In this document: one piece after another, positions 11,715 to 14,924 of the stretch
Numbering within the stretch: the stretch's first letter is position 1
How the letters are laid out: the number at the start of each line of letters is the position of its first letter
Source: Candidatus Tagabacteria bacterium CG_4_10_14_0_2_um_filter_40_13
Lineage (GTDB): Bacteria; Patescibacteriota; Minisyncoccia; GCA-002779875
Direction: 5' to 3'
DNA length: 14,924 nucleotides
Assembly: GCA_002792165.1 (NCBI GenBank)
Contig: PFNV01000005.1
Span: 4,943 to 19,866 of the forward strand
The notes under the pieces: model-generated
Database searches by the model: none
What the model was told of the DNA's origin: nothing
What the model saw: the letters and a program-made list of their open reading frames with translations, nothing else
Made by a program: the position numbers and the translations under genes

Positions 11715-11951
11715 TTAAATGCCGAGAATTTTTGAGAGCCGTTCTTTGTCAAAACCTATAACAATTTCGCCATTAATATCTATCACCGGCACGCCCATTT
11801 GTCCGGTTTTCTCCAGTATCTCATTGCGCTTTACGGCATCCATGCCGACATTGAATTCCGTGTACTCGATATTATTTTTCTTTAAAAAATCTTTTACCAT
11901 CTTGCAGTATCCGCACGATGAAGTTGTATATATTTTTACGTCTTTTATCAT
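11715..11951 (-). CDS. Glutaredoxin-like thiol-disulfide protein
   Basis: 78 residues from ATG 11949-11951. The frame extends to 12110, but the fold begins at MIKDVKIYTTSSCGYCK, and an extended -10 box lies just upstream. Thioredoxin fold with active site CGYC (Cys13 and Cys16), cis-proline in GVPVID (Pro55) and the C-terminal IVIGFD segment near 63-68. The CGYC site and small size resemble NrdH/Grx-like proteins, called YruB-like or 'Uxx-star' in some annotations. It probably reduces disulfides in the cytoplasm, possibly supplying electrons to ribonucleotide reductase, though the partner is not visible. It is transcribed alone, between a terminator and the hairpins before tRNA-Arg. There is no Shine-Dalgarno, and the leader may be absent. 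Confidence 0.88.
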   Translation of the reverse strand: MIKDVKIYTTSSCGYCKMVKDFLKKNNIEYTEFNVGMDAVKRNEILEKTGQMGVPVIDINGEIVIGFDKERLSKILGI

Positions 11952-11957
11952 TTTTTT

Positions 11958-11985
11958 ATCATAGCAAAAAATCATCAAAAAACAA
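11958..11985 (-). promoter_or_regulatory. Glutaredoxin promoter, extended -10, probably leaderless
   Basis: On the minus strand TTGTTT (11980-11985), a 16-nt spacer, then TGC-TATGAT with the -10 at 11958-11963. The TG one base before the -10 is the extended -10 signal. Six A residues separate it from the ATG. The -35 overlaps the T tail of the upstream terminator. Confidence 0.6.
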
Positions 11986-12010
11986 CCCCCTTTTTTCTCA
12001 AAAGAGGGTT
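11984..12010 (-). terminator. Terminator of the secreted-protein gene
   Basis: On the minus strand AACCCTCTTTT pairs with AAAAGGGGGTT (one G-U) and is followed by GTTTTTTG. It begins 9 nt after the stop of the 12020-12565 gene. Its T tail doubles as the -35 region of the glutaredoxin promoter. Confidence 0.75.
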
Positions 12011-12019
12011 TGTTTATTT

Positions 12020-12565
12020 TCATTTTTTCGATTTGAATTTTGCGAGCGCCGCTTTGGCGAGTTTTATCGCCTTTTTGTTTTCCGGGTATTCCTTTATTAA
12101 TTTTTCCCAATCCTTCGTTGATTGAAGGGAGGGGAACCAGAGGCCGCGATAATAAAGGGCCCAGCCGGCGGTTTTTGCGTTTTCTTCGTATTTTGAACCA
12201 AGAGAAAAATAGTCGGCTTGTGGGTGATTTTTAATGATATCGTTTAAATAAGGAAGGGCTTTTTCTTTTTGCTGTGAAAGTTCATAGAATTCGGCAATTC
12301 TCAATTTTGCTTCGTCCACGAATTCACCCCAAGGGTTTTTTACTATAAATAACAGGTATTCGCCGATAATCTTTCGGCATTTCTCCGACCAATCAAGAAT
12401 ATTTTGATCTCTCAAATTTTCAAAGAATATCCGCTGATATTCTTCCAATTCGGGATATTTGTCGGGATTTTGGAGGATTTCCTTCTGAATAGCGGCTTTT
12501 GCCGGACCGACAAAACAGAAAATTAGCATCAATAAAGAAACGAAAATTAAGCCGAATTTTTTCAT
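12020..12565 (-). CDS. Secreted helical (TPR-like) protein, unknown function
   Basis: 181 residues from ATG 12563-12565, supported by AAGGAG 7 nt upstream. A longer frame to 12631 lacks this and overlaps the SPFH fragment. Residues 1-24 are a clear signal peptide: MKK, a hydrophobic core (FGLIFVSLLMLIFCFVG) and the cleavage motif AKA before Ala25. No lipobox precedes the only cysteine. The mature part is alpha-helical, with paired aromatic and Leu/Ala spacing (KLRIAEFYELSQQKEKAL and GWALYYRGLWF) that suggests tetratricopeptide-like repeats, and a Lys-rich C-terminus. It may bind partners at the cell surface. A weak promoter candidate (TTGCTT, 15 nt, TATAGT at 12605-12610) lies upstream, within the SPFH remnant. 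A terminator follows. I cannot name a family. Confidence 0.8.
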   Translation of the reverse strand: MKKFGLIFVSLLMLIFCFVGPAKAAIQKEILQNPDKYPELEEYQRIFFENLRDQNILDWSEKCRKIIGEYLLFIVKNPWGEFVDEAKLRIAEFYELSQQKEKALPYLNDIIKNHPQADYFSLGSKYEENAKTAGWALYYRGLWFPSLQSTKDWEKLIKEYPENKKAIKLAKAALAKFKSKK

Positions 12566-12623
12566 CTTTTTCTCCTTTTTATTCTTCAAAGAGCTTTCCG
12601 ATATACTATAACACTCCTTGCAA

Positions 12624-12848
12624 TTAAGCAAGTTTCAAGTTTTTCCCCACCTCTTGCCAAATCTTATTTACTGAATCGGGAGCAGGATGATAATTTAAGG
12701 CAATTTTGGATGTTACCATCTGCAAATCCTTAGAAGACGCGCTGGTCGGAACTTCATCCTTTTGAGTCTTCACATCCATTTTCACCACGCCCTGAACAAA
12801 AGGTATCTTAATTTTTCGACCTTCGATGAACCCGTTAAGGAAATAGTA
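12624..12848 (-). pseudogene. Internal fragment of an SPFH/prohibitin (band 7) protein
   Basis: The complement reads IKIPFVQGVVKMDVKTQKDE, then VPTSASSKDLQMVTSKIALN, then YHPAPDSVNKIWQEVG, and ends at TAA 12624-12626. This matches the core of prohibitin-like SPFH proteins (typically KIPFVQ...VRTQ, ASAASKDLQ.V...ALNYH). Only about 70 of an expected 270 or so residues remain. The upstream side runs into a TGA at 12849-12851 with no start codon in frame before an internal ATG. The usual long C-terminal coiled coil is missing after QEVG. Intact members are membrane-bound scaffolds that often regulate FtsH-type proteases. This piece is dead, and its end now overlaps the upstream region of the secreted-protein gene. 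Confidence 0.75.
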
Positions 12849-12858
12849 TCATCCGACT

Positions 12859-14112
12859 TTATTTTAAGCAAGACCGATAGAGCTTAAGATGATCCAAAAC
12901 CAAACGCGGAAATAAAAAATTCTCCAGAACAGTTTTTCTCGCCGAATTTCCTAATCGTTTTCTTTCCGTCGGGCGAGACAAAAGAAAAATGATTCTTTGC
13001 GCCATTTCCTCGGGAGATTTCACAAGAAAGCCGTTTTTGCCGTTCCGAATTTGTTTTCTGATCCCCGAAGCCGGGCCGCCAAGTACCGGTTGGCGTTTCC
13101 ACATTGCCTCTGTTACCACCAAGCCAAATCCTTCTTTGATTGAATTTTGAACGATGACATCGGCTCCATTTTGCGCCATAACGGTAAATTCCATAACGTC
13201 TTTCCCTTTCGGATCAAAAAATAAAAAAATATCGCGGGATTTGCCGGCAACCGCCGCAATATCTTTATAAACCACGCTCGCCGCAGGATTATCCTTGGCG
13301 GTGTTGAAGCCGACCAAAGCCAGATGCGCGCCGGGATAGGTGTTTTGAACTATTCGGAAAGATTGGATAACTCCCATTGGATTTTTCCAGATGTCAAAAC
13401 GCGATACTTGCGCAATGAGAGGACAACGCACAGGGATGCCGCCGTATTTTTTAAGATACAGGCGGGCTTCTTTTTTGGGGACAATTTTTTGTTTGGAAGC
13501 CAGCGGGTCAATTGCCGGCGTGAAAATTTTTACTTTGCTCCGTGGCAAACTGCCGTTGACAAAATCACGATTACTGAAAATGATTCTATGATAAAATTTA
13601 ATGGCGGGGAGGAGCTTCTTCCAAGCCGGTTTAAAAACCGAGGAAGTATCAATGTGGCTGAAATATATTTTATGTTTATTAAGATGCGCGTAATGTCCCG
13701 CGAGAAGTAGTTGCGGATCGTTTATAGCCAGAATATCACAGTCAATTTTATCTAACTCGGCGGCGATGAATTTACTTACCCGTTCATATTCGACCCACTC
13801 TTGACCGCTAATTTTCACCAGCGCCCCCTGCAGGGCATTATGGATTTTATTGGTTATCTCAAAAAAGTTTTTGCCGACATCAGGATTGATAAAGTACCAG
13901 TCACTTTCCACACCCAATGAACGCAGGTAAGGGATTAGGCTCGTAAGTATTTCTGCCACGCCCCCGCCATCCGCTACGGCGCTGATATGCGCCACTCTTT
14001 TTCCCATAAGATAAGAGGCTTGCTTCAGTAATTCTCTTTTTTGCCGTGCCGACATAAATCTTAAAAAGTCTGCCCGACGTATTTGTTTTGAAATGATGAC
14101 TTTGTTTAGCAT
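12859..14112 (-). CDS. Family 4 glycosyltransferase, trehalose synthase (TreT)-like
   Basis: 417 residues from ATG 14110-14112, normal for the family. A GT-B fold is indicated. The N-terminal donor/acceptor loop HISAVADGGGVAEILTSLIP (about 42-61) is characteristic of trehalose glycosyltransferring synthase and trehalose phosphorylase relatives. The second Rossmann domain begins around 231 (PLIAQVSRFDIWKNPMG) and includes the E-x7-E signature IKEGFGLVVTEAMW (Glu327 and Glu335). It probably joins a nucleotide-activated glucose to glucose, or the reverse, in the cytoplasm, but the exact substrate pair cannot be read from sequence. It is the third gene of the mscS-ROK-GT operon, 8 nt after the ROK stop. 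A compatible-solute role beside a mechanosensitive channel is plausible. No membrane helix is present. Confidence 0.83.
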   Translation of the reverse strand: MLNKVIISKQIRRADFLRFMSARQKRELLKQASYLMGKRVAHISAVADGGGVAEILTSLIPYLRSLGVESDWYFINPDVGKNFFEITNKIHNALQGALVKISGQEWVEYERVSKFIAAELDKIDCDILAINDPQLLLAGHYAHLNKHKIYFSHIDTSSVFKPAWKKLLPAIKFYHRIIFSNRDFVNGSLPRSKVKIFTPAIDPLASKQKIVPKKEARLYLKKYGGIPVRCPLIAQVSRFDIWKNPMGVIQSFRIVQNTYPGAHLALVGFNTAKDNPAASVVYKDIAAVAGKSRDIFLFFDPKGKDVMEFTVMAQNGADVIVQNSIKEGFGLVVTEAMWKRQPVLGGPASGIRKQIRNGKNGFLVKSPEEMAQRIIFLLSRPTERKRLGNSARKTVLENFLFPRLVLDHLKLYRSCLK

Positions 14113-14120
14113 AGTGGAAT

Positions 14121-14837
14121 TTATTTAAACAGAAGGGCGGCGCCGAAAGCGGTTTTAAAATCTTTTAAAGCGGATTTCTTTACGGGTGCTTTAATGCCAT
14201 TTTTCCGGAATTCTTTTTTAATTTTGGCGAAAAAATTTTTTCGCTCGGCAACACCGCCGCCGATTAATATTACTTGAGTTTCAAGTATTTTAGTAATGGC
14301 GGATAGTTTTTTAGCTAAAAATCTTAAAAGATAAAGATTGTTTTTCGCGTTGCGTATCTTTTGATATTCTTTTTCCCAGACCTCGGGATATTCAAATTTT
14401 TTTATTGTTAGAACTCGGCCTTTTTCAGCAAAGGCCCTGCCAATGCCTGTGCCAATGGTAAAAAGCATGATTTTTTTTCTTACGTAATTGCTATTAGTCG
14501 CGACTTCGCCTTTTAAAATAGCTCTAGCGTCGTTATCAACTTTTAAACGCAACGGCCGACCAAAAACCTCGCGAAATTCAAAGTTTTTTAAATAAGGAAT
14601 ATTAGGGCTCCAAACCACCTTTGTTTTCTTTATAATTCCGGCTACCCCAATGCCTACTCGGACCACCTTGCCTTGATGAGCGTTAAATTTTTGGAGAATA
14701 ACTTTTAAAGTTTCCGTGAATTCTGTTTCAGTTTTTGGCGTTTTCGCAATAAACGAATCTATGACACTTCTTTTAGCCAGCAATATTCCTTTTATTCCGC
14801 TTCCGCCAATATCAAGACCCATTGTATATAATTTCAT
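14121..14837 (-). CDS. ROK-family sugar-kinase-like protein, short and divergent
   Basis: 238 residues from ATG 14835-14837 (a second ATG at 14822 is possible). The actin-like ATPase fold is shown by the phosphate-1 motif DIGGSGIKG at 9-17, VGIGVAGII at 61-69, the catalytic segment VDNDARA at 100-106 (Asp103), the phosphate-2 motif TIGTGIGRAF at 127-136, and the adenosine motif ILIGGGVAE at 190-198. It resembles polyphosphate or ATP-dependent glucokinases. The ExGH sugar-binding signature that normally follows the GTGIG motif, and the CxCGxxGC zinc motif, are not present, and the region after GRAFAEKG is instead Lys/Tyr-rich. Sugar binding may therefore differ or be lost. It lies 8 nt after the mscS stop and 8 nt before the glycosyltransferase, clearly one operon. 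There is no Shine-Dalgarno. Confidence 0.82.
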   Translation of the reverse strand: MKLYTMGLDIGGSGIKGILLAKRSVIDSFIAKTPKTETEFTETLKVILQKFNAHQGKVVRVGIGVAGIIKKTKVVWSPNIPYLKNFEFREVFGRPLRLKVDNDARAILKGEVATNSNYVRKKIMLFTIGTGIGRAFAEKGRVLTIKKFEYPEVWEKEYQKIRNAKNNLYLLRFLAKKLSAITKILETQVILIGGGVAERKNFFAKIKKEFRKNGIKAPVKKSALKDFKTAFGAALLFK

Positions 14838-14845
14838 AAGCCATT

Positions 14846-14924
14846 TTACGATACAGTCTGGTGGACGACTCGTTGAGGAAAAGGAATTTCTATACCCTCT
14901 CGGTCAAATGCAATTTTGAGCCGC
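14846..14924 (-). CDS. MscS-type mechanosensitive channel, C-terminal end (partial)
   Basis: The complement from the window edge reads RLKIAFDREGIEIPFPQRVV, then HQTVS and TAA at 14846-14848. The string (K/A)FDxxGIEIPFPQRxVH is the conserved C-terminus of small-conductance mechanosensitive channel proteins, so the rest of the gene lies to the right of the window. MscS channels open under membrane tension and release solutes after osmotic downshock. Only 25 residues are visible, so size and integrity are unknown. It heads, or belongs to, the operon with the ROK and glycosyltransferase genes. Confidence 0.8.
   Translation of the reverse strand, partial: RLKIAFDREGIEIPFPQRVVHQTVS

Overview
The window looks like chromosomal DNA from a small-genome bacterium of the Candidate Phyla Radiation (Patescibacteria, most likely Parcubacteria-like). 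This is an inference from several things seen together: AT-rich DNA, compact genes with short spacers, many genes without a Shine-Dalgarno sequence, tRNAs without an encoded CCA, a NYN-domain gene lodged between rpsO and pnp, and a RAYT-type transposase of the 'GEYYHIYNRGNNKQ' kind. TGA is used as a normal stop (for example at the end of the NYN gene), so this is not a UGA-recoding lineage.

Layout. Bases 1-630 hold the end of a pyruvate:ferredoxin oxidoreductase beta subunit gene and its terminator. Bases 674-3351 are a scrapyard: an ABC exporter pseudogene with large internal deletions, an IS481-type transposase remnant, a truncated RAYT transposase, a family of 23-nt palindromes, two separate remnants of a second comM-like gene, and two small charged hypothetical genes. 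Bases 3354-9190 are a conserved block read leftward: rpsO, NYN, pnp and a single-pass membrane protein form a tight operon (4-nt spacer, ATGA overlap, 74-nt overlap), followed by a DksA/TraR-like zinc-finger gene and an intact comM. Bases 9191-9471 are a divergent intergenic region with an rpsO promoter, GC-rich hairpins, a perfect 20-bp palindrome and an xer promoter. A complete Xer-type tyrosine recombinase follows on the plus strand, then a decayed ORF. The remainder is read leftward: tRNA-Ala(GGC), pyrH with its terminator, tRNA-Arg(CCU), a glutaredoxin, a secreted helical protein, an SPFH/prohibitin fragment, and a three-gene operon of MscS (C-terminus only), a divergent ROK-family protein and a trehalose-synthase-like glycosyltransferase.

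How the genes work together. rpsO-NYN-pnp links ribosome assembly with RNA turnover: PNPase is a 3'-5' exonuclease and NYN proteins are usually RNases. mscS-ROK-GT4 suggests an osmotic or sugar module, with a pressure-release channel beside a sugar-kinase-like protein and a trehalose-type glycosyltransferase. comM and xer serve DNA uptake and recombination.

The most interesting signals are the comM debris around an intact comM, the three copies of the palindrome (one exactly where RAYT breaks off into a comM fragment), a short palindromic insert inside the xer reading frame, and promoters placed so close to start codons that rpsO, glutaredoxin and comM may be translated from leaderless mRNAs. 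I see no CRISPR array and no convincing new defence system.
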